Source: Corynespora cassiicola (Eukaryota > Ascomycota > Dothideomycetes > Pleosporales > Corynesporascaceae). Taken from it: 64,000 nucleotides of DNA. Numbering within the stretch: the first letter of the stretch is position 1; each line of letters opens with the position of its first letter. Made by a program: the position numbers and the translations under genes. The notes under the pieces were generated by a model, which had not been told where the DNA came from, ran no database searches, and saw nothing but the letters and a program-made list of their open reading frames with translations. Location: assembly GCA_022059125.1 (NCBI GenBank), contig JAEUWY010000023.1, positions 1,550,001-1,614,000 on the forward strand, in the 5' to 3' direction. Of the stretch, positions 23,018 to 32,975 are shown piece by piece.

Positions 23018-23633
23018 CTCGGTTTCACTTGCCCTATATGGAGAATCTAATCATATATATCTTCGAATGATGGTCACATCTGCTAATACGTAGGATCAGG
23101 AAAAAAAATTGAGTGGCTTGATAATGATCTCCACACACCATCGCTTTTGCTTGTCAGTCAAACAGATGATACGCGGCATTTGTCCAATAGAAAACTACAC
23201 TAACACACCTCAGCTAGAAACTATCATCTCACATGATCCTTCCATCTCGTGCATGAGTCCATCTTTCCAAGCGGCATTACTGCATGAACCGCGTTTTTGC
23301 TTTTCGGACGAGCGCCTTTCTTCAATTTTACCGATTTTTTGCTCACGCTTAGCGCTGAGTTGTACCCTCCGCGGACCACAACAAGACTCTATTGGTGGAT
23401 ATGAACGGAACCAACATTATCAGTGATTTTGATTAGAGACCGCCACATCTTATACCAAGTCTATGCAGGATTGTGGGGCACTTTGATATGATCAGGCTGA
23501 GATTTTGAGGAGATCAACGGCTCTCAGTCCTCCCGCTTTCTTTTACATCAATTATATAAATGCGGCACATAGTTACATGATCTTTCAGAAGCGAAGGGGT
23601 CGTTAAATTAACACTCATCCTGTCTCATATTCT

Positions 23634-25217
23634 ATGTCGTCTCCAAGCCATGCAGAACTCGAGAATGCCCCAGAGAACTCAACAAGACGGATAAAGCGAA
23701 GTAAAACCGAAGAAATAAATCCCAAGGTCGACAGTAAATTTCCAGATGTAGAATCATCTGAGGATGCCTGGAAACAACGCAATATTTTCTGTTTAGGTGA
23801 GTACCGTAATAAATATACATGCGTACTTTTGTGTTGCTAAAATTGTCCAGATGGAGGGGGCGTTCGAGGATACTGGTCTCTCTTAATATTGAAACGACTA
23901 ATGAAAGCCATTGCAGATGAGGAAAGGGAAGCAACAAAAAGCGAACAAACAGATGGACATCATCTGAATGAGCAGCATTCTAGTTTCCATCCCAGTCCTT
24001 TTCCGCAACATGCCGAGGGCGGTCCATTCTCCAAAAATGAGAAAAAGAAAAACAATAACATGCGAGAACACTGGAGAGATAATCGCAAATACTTACCTTG
24101 TTATTAATTTGACTTAATATGCGGATCGAGTACAGGAGGGTACGTATTCGAGTGTGAAAGAGGCGTTGACAAAGAACTAACGTAGAACGCAGCCTTATTG
24201 CTATCATGTTGAGTTGTTTCCGAATGAATATCCCAGACTACTTGTATGAGTACAAGACCATGAGTAGCGAGATATTCGGGATTCCACGGCCAATGTATCA
24301 GCGAAATCTGGGGTTTGGATGGGCTAAGTACAGCACGGTGAAGATGGAAAAGGCATTCAAGAATGTGATACATAGAAGGTGTGATCACAATGCAAATGGC
24401 AAGGAATCTTCATTCAAAACAGTTCCGGGTACATGCAAAGCGTGAGTTGTGATAGTTGCACGTCAATTAGTACTGTACTCACTGAAGATGCAGGTTTGTC
24501 ACTGTGGTAAGACAGTCAAGCTCACGCCCTGCCGTGGCCCAACAAGAAGATCGTATCCGATCATACCATAGCACAAACACTCCAAACGAAACGAATCATA
24601 ATCAGACTCACATATGGAGGACATGGGAAGCTGCTCGAGCAGCCACAGCAGCACCTCTCTATTTCAAGTCATTTGATGTAGAAGAAGATGGAAATGATCA
24701 GAAGGTTTTGTATTTTGACGGTGCATTTGGAGCCGCAAACAACCCGACGCTACACGCCATTGAAGAGATGAGACAAAATGGCAGTGAAAGAAGCTTAGGA
24801 GTTGTGGTTAGCGTGGGGACCGCCAGATCTCCAGGCAAATCCAATAACGGCAGTGGTTTTTTCCAAAAAGCCACACTGTTTGTTAACAGAGTAACTGATC
24901 CGGAAATAGTTGCGGAAAAGCTGATGAAAGAAAAGAGTAGAGACTACGATTTGTGGCGTTTCAATGATACAAGAAAACCACTAGATGTTGAACTCGACGA
25001 ATGGAAGCCAAGAAACCTCTATGATAAGAATTCAGGACATGAAACTCTGCGCAAGATAGAGAGTCATTTCTGCAAATGGGCGAGCAAAAGGAAAAATGTT
25101 CGGGAAATTCAAAGATGTGCCAGAGTTTTGGTAAAAAGAAGGAGATTAAGGACCAAGGATATTCATCTTTGGGAGCATTATGCTACATGTGTACAGTTTG
25201 AATGCCCTATCCCGTAA
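23634..25217 (+). pseudogene. patatin-like phospholipase gene with one in-frame stop
   Basis: Four exons with introns 23797-23850, 24140-24192 and 24442-24493 all splice in frame. The patatin landmarks are present: oxyanion loop DGGGVRGYWSLLILKRLM directly after intron 1, the nucleophile elbow GSSTGG at the end of exon 2, an IWRTWEAARAATAAPLYFK segment, and the dyad aspartate in YFDGAFGAANNP. The only lesion I find is a TAA at 24105-24107, 11 codons before the nucleophile elbow, in a stretch where relatives have aromatic residues. Read as written, it would give a short, inactive product. Intact relatives hydrolyse lipid acyl esters in the cytosol or at membranes, and some fungal ones carry NLR-type repeats, absent here. 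The AT-rich context suggests recent decay. Confidence 0.75.
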
Positions 25218-25827
25218 TGCAATCGATCTGGAATGGAAAACAGGGAAGATTTCAGCAGCCATATGCGCCGTTATCACAATGACATGGAAGACGAGGAGCC
25301 GAATCTTCTGGAATGGAGGTATCGAACACCTCCCTCCACCTGATACATCAGTTTGTGTGGAAAGTCAAAACTAGGAACACTAGAAAATATCTTTGTAATG
25401 TTATAGATATCAATTTTTTTTAGTCTAATAAGGTTTGCATTGTCGCTGTCATCAATGCAAATAACCAAGACTAGAGATAAATAGACCGTCTGCAATTTAC
25501 ACTATAGAAGACTCTTTACTAAACTTTGGCATTTTTTCGATTGACTATTAAAGCCTAGTTTCTACTGGCCAATATTTCAAGCAATAGAAAAAAACAGAAG
25601 TGTTTAGTCATAATGACTTTCAGAACCAGCATCAAAGATGGCGTGACACAAAAATTGATATTTACCCCGCGCTACACGTGTCAGCATCGGCCACGGCTGG
25701 GATATTCATTGACATCATCTCACTGTTGCTTACTTCAACACATATGATATTGAATCGATAGCATAGATACGTGAGATAACGTACATATCACACGGTCTGA
25801 TATTGCTTCTATCTATCTACTGCTAGT

Positions 25828-26781
25828 ATGTTTCAATGTCTCCTAGACACACTGCTGGGAAAGATGAAGTCCATCAAAGTCACTGTCAAGGTAAGAGTCC
25901 TATGACACCATTCAACTATTTTTTTGAAATTCGTAACTACATAACTAATGAGATTTATGTTAAGACTAACTTAGCAGTAAGATTCTCTATCATAAAATTT
26001 TAGCGTTGCTAGCACGCATAATCACATTACCATACTATCGTCTTTATTTCTTCAACACAAGCCAGCCGCTCCACAAGATTGCTAGGCTGGCTTCGCAAGG
26101 CCTTCAAGATGATACAGGACTGTTGAAAGTAGTGGCATTATGGAGAGACCGAAAACTGGCCGAATTACAATTCATATCAATATCGGTATAGTACATATAA
26201 TAAGCCTGATCCGCTTAGGCTGAGCAATGCAGTGCACTGTGCTTGCGGCAGCACCTATCGGTGCTTTCTCGTGGACCACAATCGAAGAGGCTCACTGGTT
26301 GACTCCCGGGTTTTGGTATGGAAGTTTGATCATGTCAATCCTTGGTATTCTTATATCCGCTTCTGAGGTGACTGTTCTACATATTCTTGGTCCACTCCCA
26401 ACTACTGGTAGACAAAGAAAAGCTGTTGCAGTTCTGGGTCGATACGCATCCATGCTACTCTCAAAAGAAAGAGGCAGTTCATCCGAATACGTGACAAGAA
26501 AAAAGATGATATTCGTATGGCAATGTCCTCTGATGTTCATGTCATACTCTGTTTGCGGGTTTTTAGCAGGGCTTACTACACTTGTTTGTACTCCTCTCTG
26601 GAACAGACATAAAGGCTGGAATGATAGGTGCAATATTGCGGTCATGTATCTTACTATCTGCGGGATATCCGGCACCGCATTTGTGTTTTCTTCATTCTGG
26701 ATCTATCACTACATCGACCTAACGTTTGAGGAGGATCAAAGTGGACATGAAGACAGGATTGACACAGACAACGAATGTTAA
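25828..26781 (+). CDS. multi-pass membrane protein, 5' exon unresolved
   Basis: Two exons splice well: about 26004-26185 and 26233-26781 (intron 26186-26232). They encode SLPYYR-like lead sequence (LPYYRLYFFNTSQPLHKIARL), an acidic-to-basic segment (LLKVVALWRDRKLAELQF) and then about four hydrophobic spans, starting LAAAPIGAFSW. A further exon candidate at 25828-25890 (starting MFQCLLDTLLGK) has a good donor, GTAAGA, but does not join the next exon in frame, so either another splice site is used or the gene carries a 1- or 2-nt lesion. I recall this architecture as a conserved uncharacterised fungal membrane family. It follows the patatin-like gene on the same strand. Confidence 0.55.
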
Positions 26782-27473
26782 TACTGGTAGTATAAGGATA
26801 TGGCAAAATTCGTATGGATTATGTGCTTGATCTGCAAGAGGGTTTCTAGGTGTGAGCTCCACTTTCATTCAACGTCAGTGACCAAAACGGCTTTCCTATC
26901 TACCTCTGTTCCGAGACTAGAGTCTCACATATGCGCCGCAACTGGATTTCAGTTTTCCCATATCTCCAAAGAGGCATGGTCATATAAAGTATAAATTGCA
27001 CTTGATGGAAAGGCAGGAATCACGGAACTGTGTGCATAGGGAATTGATTTATCTTGTGTGCGCTGTTTCCTTGGGCATGAACCTAAGTATAGCGGGTTTT
27101 AAATTCTTGAAAACTTATATGACTAGCTACTATAAAGCTAGTTTAGTAAAAAGCTATTGTCTGAGCGCAAAGAATTACCACATAGAAAGAGGCAGACAAA
27201 CAGACAGGGAAATATCTGCTTAGTCAGTGTGAATGGCTTATCGATAAGCCATACGAATCCAAAATGCCCCACTTGTGATGCAAGATGCCCCTCTACGTCC
27301 AACACGTCACAGACCAGCCGTTTCTAAGCAAAACAGCTCTCTAACAACATTTTCCATTCGCGGTCGAATCCACTCCGAGCCCGACCAGCACCCTCCAAAG
27401 GCGCAAATTCGCCCCAGAACCACGCGCCTACTACCTAGAAAAAAGCTTGGAGTGGACTGACACATCCACCAAG
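26782..27473. other. intergenic, right edge of the AT-rich island
   Basis: No gene seen. Base composition returns to the GC level of the flanking genes at about 27,270. The last 150 nt are the leader of the Dom34 gene. Confidence 0.4.
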
Positions 27474-28760
27474 ATGCGTCTCCTAAAGTCGCAAATCGAC
27501 CAAAAGCAAGGGTCGGGCTTCGCAACCCTGCTTCCAGAAGAACCTGAAGACATGGTACGATACACGCGACTTTTCTTCTTCTTCGCAAACTAGCTCATCG
27601 CCGACGGCACACAGTGGCACGCGTACAACCTGATCCAGCCCACCGACCTTATCCGCGCAAAGGCCATCCGGCGCGTCTCCAAAACGTCCGATGCCGGCTC
27701 CGTCGCCTCGCAACGCATAGTCCTGGACCTCACAATCTCGGTTACGAGCACCGACTTCGACGTGGGGTCGGGGCAGCTGCACGTCGCGGGGCGCGTGGCG
27801 TCGGAGAATGAGCATGTAAAGCTGGGATCACACCACACGCTGGACCTCGAGCTCAACCGCAAGTTTACGTTGGAGAAGGGGGATGGGTGGGACAGCGTGG
27901 CGCTGGAGATGCTGAAGGAGGCTTGCGAGACGGAGCGCAGGGCCGAGCTGTGGGCCGTCATCATGGGCGAGGGCATGGCGAATATATGTCTCATCACGGA
28001 GCATCAGACCATCCTGCGGCAGCGGGTTGAGGTTCCGGTACCGCGGAAACGGAAAGGTGGGCTAGATGGGCATGATAAAGGGATGGACCGATTCTTCTCC
28101 ACTACGCTATCTACGCTGCTACGACACCTCGATCTGTCAAATTCGTCGGCGGCGCAGCAAGATAAGACAGTGCCGCTGCTGCTGGCGAGTCCGGGCTTCG
28201 TCGCACAGTCTTTCCTGGCGTACATCAAGAGCGAGGCTACAAGGACGACGAATAAGCCCCTTTTGTCACTCTTGCCTTCGATATTGGTTGCGCACTCGTC
28301 GTCCCCCCACGTACACTCACTGTCCGAGGTCCTCTCGTCACAGGCAATAACTACCAAGCTGTCCGACACCAAATACGCACGCGAAACTGCCCTCATGGAC
28401 AAGTTCAACACGTTGATTCGACAGGATGACGGACGCGCCTGGTACGGTCCTCGAGAGGTGGAGCGCGCAGTGGATAAAGGGGCGGTTGGGCGAGGAGGCG
28501 GCGTGCTACTCATTTCAAATGCACTCTTCAGAGCACAGAATGTTGCAGAGAGGAAACGGTGGGTGGCGCTCGTGGACCGGGTACGAGAAGTCGAGGGTGG
28601 CGAAGTCCGCGTTTTGAGCTCGTTGCACGAGAGTGGCAAGAGGTTAGAGGCGCTTGGAAACGTAGCTGCAATCTTGACGTTCCCGCTAGAGGATCTCGAC
28701 GAGGAAGAGGATGAGGCGGAAGCCAATGTGCAGGCGGAGGAAGAGGGAATGATTATCTGA
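27474..28760 (+). CDS. DOM34: Pelota / Dom34 ribosome-rescue factor
   Basis: Two exons (intron 27555-27614) give 408 residues, close to the family's usual length. The N-terminus is diagnostic: MRLLKSQIDQKQGSG followed by ATLLPEEPEDMWHAYNLI, with the intron between M27 and W28. The three eRF1-like domains follow, including an IRRVSKT strand segment in domain 1, the central domain starting around ELWAVIMGEGMANICLI, and a C-terminal domain ending in an acidic tail (EEDEAEANVQAEEEG). As in all Pelota proteins there is no GGQ motif. With Hbs1 it splits stalled ribosomes in no-go and non-stop mRNA decay in the cytosol. It converges with the neighbouring coiled-coil gene, 148 nt apart. Confidence 0.93.
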
Positions 28761-28908
28761 AAGGCAATGCAAGTAAAAACCTTACCATATTCAAGGCTTT
28801 TCAACTCGCGCCTCAGCGATAAATCATACGGCCTGGTACAAGCATCATGTTCCAGTCTTTTAATATTATTTTTAGGGGTATCCAACGCCCATAAAGCTCA
28901 TCATATCC

Positions 28909-30735
28909 TCACACCTCAATAGGTGGAGAGTTCAAGTTCAGGTCATTGTCGTCATCAAAAAAGGAGGCAACATCTTGAGTCGAGATACCAAAATCGCCAA
29001 AGTAGTCACGAGAAATTGCAGAAGCTTTGCACCCAGAAGGGCCAAACAACGGCTTGGAAGGTGGAGTTGACAGGCGCTTTGACGGTGGCTGGCCTCTCGG
29101 TGTTGGCGATGAGCGCTTGAGATTTTGTCTAGGAGATTGTTTTAGAAGACTCCCTCTTGGGTTGGACAAGGTTATTGATGCTTTCGAAGCTGGCTGTGCG
29201 GAATTGATAGCGGGTGGATCATTCGTAAATGCATGCTGCCTAGAAGACGACTTGGATAAACTGTCGTCGAACACATCGTTGAAATCATCAAGATCCTCAA
29301 GCGAGAAGTCAAAGTCTTGAGTTGAGAGCGGAGGCATCATTTCTGCCGTCGAAATCTTCTCGACATCCTGCTTACAAGGTGCTGCCGCCTCTGCGGAAAG
29401 CTCGCGGGCGATCTGGGTCCCGCTTTCGAGAAAATCATCCCATCCATCGCATGATGCGACGAACGGGACGTTTTCAATCTCGCGTGGTGGTGGCTGAGGC
29501 TTTTTGGTGCTCACCACTTTAGATGCCGGCAAGCCTGGCAACTTGAAGCTCGGGTTCGCATTTGTGATGTTTCCACCAGAGGTCGATCTAGTGAAAACCT
29601 TTCTTGAGTTGGTGGGTCTTGGGGGTTGTCCGGCGATTGAAGGCACCTTGAAGCTGGTTTGGGACGTGTCCCGACTCAACACAGAGGGAACAAACTCCTG
29701 GGCGACCCGTATGGGGAACTGTGTTCTCTGAAACGAGAATTCATCTTCATTCCGGTGCTTCGTAGGGAATGCAACTCGCGTTAGAAAGGTCTTGGTACCT
29801 TCCAGTTGCCCGTCCACAACCATGCACTCGATTCGCTCGTTCTCCACTCGAAGAACCCGGAGATGACTACTCTTAGACAATTGGCTGCTAACATTGAGGT
29901 CTCTAAGTAAAGTGACAATGCACCCAACTTTGATCCGCAGTCTGTGTGGCGGTAGCCCAACGGGGTTGAGTTTGTGAAGCAACGTATTTGCAGGATTCCA
30001 GGTAGGTAAGTTTGTCGAAATATCATGAGAAAGCAATTCTATCAAGGGTTCGGGTAACTTCTCCAGAAACTTCTCAACGATCTTGTTAATGGGACCATGT
30101 AACCGAACAAACTCGGGGTCTTCCTTTGGTGGCAACGGTTGCGGAAGAGCCAAGTGGTGTGATACTGAGGGCTGATACATGGTCTCTTCGATGGCGTCCG
30201 ACATCATTGAGTCATGCGCTTCGAGAAGCATGTCATCATCAAGGTCGTCATCGAAGCAGTGGTCTTCCGCCAGTGGAATTGAGCCGGGGAGGTCGAGGAC
30301 AGTATCCAGCTCTTCGTCATCGTCATCATCATCCCAAGGTTCTTTTTCGACCTGGTCCACGACATCTTCTAGTTTCTTCCTAAGCTCCATTTCGCGCTTC
30401 TTCTCCTCCTCCTCGTCCCTTTTCTTATATCCCAAAAATGCTTCCATGCCGCGTTTGAGCTGAGCCTGGGTATGGTTAAAGCCTATCATTTGCGTGGCAA
30501 GGCTCACGCCGAGTTGTTTCCGCGCAAGCTTTTCTTTCCTCTCCTTCTCCTCCCGCTTCTTCTTTGCCTGTTTGCGGCGCTCCTCTTGCTCTCGGAATTT
30601 GGCCGCGCGTTCGTCTAGAATGGCCCCACGTTCGAGTCGGCGTAGTTCGTGTTCTGGAAGCCGAGGTCCGTTCTTCTTGAAGTCCCGTTTGACTTCGCGC
30701 GAGGTTTGCGCTATGCGTTTCGGCTTGGTTGTCAT
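28909..30735 (-). CDS. coiled-coil protein with an embedded Pif1/Helitron-helicase-like segment
   Basis: A single-exon protein of 608 residues from the ATG at 30735 (MTTKPKRIAQTSREVKRDF); an in-frame ATG at 30843 would add 36 residues of no clear character. Residues 25-130 are a highly charged Lys/Glu/Arg coiled coil, 133-180 an acidic stretch with an Asp run. Residues about 245-346 (29698-30003) match the C-terminal part of Pif1/Helitron helicases: LNPVGLPPHRLRIKVG, then TLLRDLN, LRVLRVENERIECMVVDG and FQRTQFPIRVA. Walker A, Walker B and the other ATPase motifs are absent, so it is no helicase. The rest is Ser/Pro-rich and ends with acidic Asp/Phe motifs (QDFDFSLEDLDDFNDVFDDS). A nuclear DNA-related scaffold is a guess. 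Confidence 0.85.
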   Translation of the reverse strand: MTTKPKRIAQTSREVKRDFKKNGPRLPEHELRRLERGAILDERAAKFREQEERRKQAKKKREEKERKEKLARKQLGVSLATQMIGFNHTQAQLKRGMEAFLGYKKRDEEEEKKREMELRKKLEDVVDQVEKEPWDDDDDDEELDTVLDLPGSIPLAEDHCFDDDLDDDMLLEAHDSMMSDAIEETMYQPSVSHHLALPQPLPPKEDPEFVRLHGPINKIVEKFLEKLPEPLIELLSHDISTNLPTWNPANTLLHKLNPVGLPPHRLRIKVGCIVTLLRDLNVSSQLSKSSHLRVLRVENERIECMVVDGQLEGTKTFLTRVAFPTKHRNEDEFSFQRTQFPIRVAQEFVPSVLSRDTSQTSFKVPSIAGQPPRPTNSRKVFTRSTSGGNITNANPSFKLPGLPASKVVSTKKPQPPPREIENVPFVASCDGWDDFLESGTQIARELSAEAAAPCKQDVEKISTAEMMPPLSTQDFDFSLEDLDDFNDVFDDSLSKSSSRQHAFTNDPPAINSAQPASKASITLSNPRGSLLKQSPRQNLKRSSPTPRGQPPSKRLSTPPSKPLFGPSGCKASAISRDYFGDFGISTQDVASFFDDDNDLNLNSPPIEV

Positions 30736-31529
30736 AATCGTAGCATGGTCGAGGACGGTGAAGGATGAGGGACGGTGGCGCGCTGGTGTGTAGGATGGAG
30801 CCGCGGCGATGTGGAGGGCCCGTGCACGACGGCACGTAAGCACGTGATCATGTCTTAGTCATCTGCCCCGATGGGCATGCGCCTGCTGTGTCCCCAGGTC
30901 TGTCAGCTTATCCGAACTTCACTTGGACAAGAACGTACTGTTGGTCGTTTGTGCGTTATTGAATTGGTTATCCAAAGATCTTTAGCCCCCAATGACGCAG
31001 CAATAGCTATGAGCGTTGTCATTGCCATAGCCTAGGTATGTATGCTTACGCATCATACAGGCTTGAATACATGTGTCTGTCTCGCAGACATGAATACACG
31101 TCAGAGGCCCCGCAGTAGAGGATAGTTTCGGCTCATCCCAGCCCTGGAGAACGCCGTGCAAGTCAGATGGCTCTTCAGCGCCAGCCCTGATCGGATGTTC
31201 GGAAAATTACAAGACATCAAAGGTAGCCGTCATTTGCATGACTCGCGCAGCAACTTCAAGTCGGATCTTCTCCGCATCCGAGATGCCGCGGGAAAGGACT
31301 TCCACGATGCGCCATCCTCTTTGGCTCAAGCTCCAGTCTCCCCAATGATCCCTCGGCACGGGCCACGCGCGCGGCTTGAATCTCCGCAGTTCCAGCCAGA
31401 GCTAGGAACCAAGCTTCGCCCCGAAGCTACCTGGAAGCTCTATAGCTAAAGCAGGGGCCGCTTTCGCTGCCCGCTACTTCGTGCACCCCGCGGATAGGCA
31501 TCATCCTCTCTGGCAATAATCCCGGAATC
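30736..31529. other. divergent promoter region
   Basis: The region separates the minus-strand coiled-coil gene from the plus-strand SDR gene. It contains short direct copies of GAATACATGTGTCTG / GAATACACGTCAG-like sequence around 31064-31105. No gene seen. Confidence 0.35.
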
Positions 31530-32369
31530 ATGGCTTTTGCCTTGAAAGGCGTCGCATACATTACCGGCGCAGGATCCGGTAGGTACAGAAGTGCAACGAG
31601 GTGATCCCGTCTAACTGGGGCAGGTATCGGACAGCATGCGGCATATTCTCTTGCGCGGCAAGGCGTGCGGTCCTTCGCGTTACTCGACCGCAATCCCATC
31701 ACCAAGACAGTGGCCGAACTGAAGAAATCCTATCCTGATATTTCAATCAAGGAAATTGAACTCGACGTTGCGAATGAAAGCGCCGTCAATGACAGCGTCG
31801 ACCAGACTGTCAAGGAGTTTGGCAGGATAGACTATGCTCTCAATAATGCCGGCATCGGAGGTGCCCTCAAAACCACCGATCAGGTCGAGAAAGAAGATTT
31901 TGAGCGTGTGTTGAGCGTCAACACAAAAGGCGTCTGGCTATGTCAAAGAGCCCAAATCCGCCAAATGTTGAAGCAAGAGAAGCGGACCGACTCTTATCGC
32001 TCATACCGCGGTTCCATTGTGAACACGGCCTCCATGTATGGCCTTTTGGGTCCTTCACTCAACGTCCCCTCGACAGCATATGCCACCAGCAAGCATGCTG
32101 TCATCGGACTGACAAAGGCCGATGCTGTTGCTTTTGGTGGGCGTGGGATCAAGATCAATGCGCTATGCCCAGGCTATGTTGCCACTCCGTTGGTCATGGG
32201 CAGCATGAGTGCAGGCAGCGTTATGGATGATGAGAGGCTGAAAGTCCCAATTCAGCGCTTGGCAACAATGGAGGAAATTGGTGACTGCGTTGCATTCCTG
32301 CATTCAGATGCAAGCAGTTATGTGATTGGAAGCTCATTGGTAGCGGATGGCGGCTTCACAATCCAGTAG
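31530..32369 (+). CDS. short-chain dehydrogenase/reductase (SDR)
   Basis: Two exons (intron 31579-31623) give 264 residues, normal for a classical SDR. The NAD(P)-binding TGAGSGIG is split by the intron after GS. NNAGIGG, the catalytic Ser in IVNTASMYG and the YATSK active-site motif are all present. The first strand ends in ALLDRN, an acidic residue that tends to indicate NAD rather than NADP. The C-terminus VIGSSLVADGGFTIQ is typical. It oxidises an alcohol or reduces a ketone; the substrate is unknown. A Baeyer-Villiger-type monooxygenase follows on the same strand 606 nt downstream, a pairing that suggests a ketone intermediate. Confidence 0.92.
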
Positions 32370-32854
32370 AAAATGCACACCACTACCACTGCAACAATAA
32401 ATGAAAATGGATGCATTGCCCTCAACAATCCTCATTCGACATTATCTGCAAAATAATACGGAAATGATGTTACAAAGCTAAAGGGACCGGACCCACAATT
32501 GCGTTGCCAGGAATCGGGATTGCCACGATGCCTTTCCCTGGGGGATTGGAAGACATCAAATCCGCACCCGACTGTCTGGGTGTGCCAATGCATCTGAAAG
32601 AATGCGCAGGAGCAAATTGAAATCAAGCTGTCACGCTTGCATGTTCGCTGTCAGTCCCCAGACGGGCGCGGCGGAAACACTTTGCCATGCCCCAACCTGA
32701 ATAAGGTAGCTTTCATTGGCCCCTCCACACGAATCATTGAGTTACCCCGGGTGCTCCAACAAACGTTCCGGATGCAGCATCCCACCATATGACTCGTTTA
32801 CTCGATGTGGAGGCACCGAAATGACTCTAGACAAACGAGCGGCATGAAATGGAC

Positions 32855-32871
32855 GGGACTATTTAAGTCCC
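32855..32871 (+). promoter_or_regulatory. palindrome around a TATTTAA box
   Basis: A perfect inverted repeat, GGGACT-ATTTA-AGTCCC, encloses an AT core about 105 nt upstream of the monooxygenase ATG. It may combine a TATA-like element with a dimeric regulator site. Confidence 0.3.
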
Positions 32872-32975
32872 GCGCATGCTACATAACCCGATGTCATCGC
32901 TCCAGTTTCCACGTTCACTGCCCATTGCCTTGTTGCATTCCATCTCCTGAGTCCTAGTTGTATACCCTTTTTACC

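Larger units (their letters stand above)
21300..27270. other. AT-rich island
   Basis: From the end of the CAP gene to just before the Dom34 gene the sequence is clearly AT-richer than the flanks, with many stop codons in all frames and few long open frames. Inside it are a small orphan gene, a patatin-like gene with a nonsense codon and a membrane-protein gene with an unresolved start. The pattern resembles AT-rich compartments made by repeat-induced point mutation in ascomycetes, although no transposon remains recognisable. A hairpin, GCTGATA-ACTTC-TATCAGC, sits at 21334-21352 near the left edge. Confidence 0.6.

Noticed and set aside
23109..23426. 105-codon plus-strand open frame in the AT-rich island
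   Set aside because: It starts at a non-ATG codon, has no domain pattern and lies in the likely promoter of the patatin-like gene.
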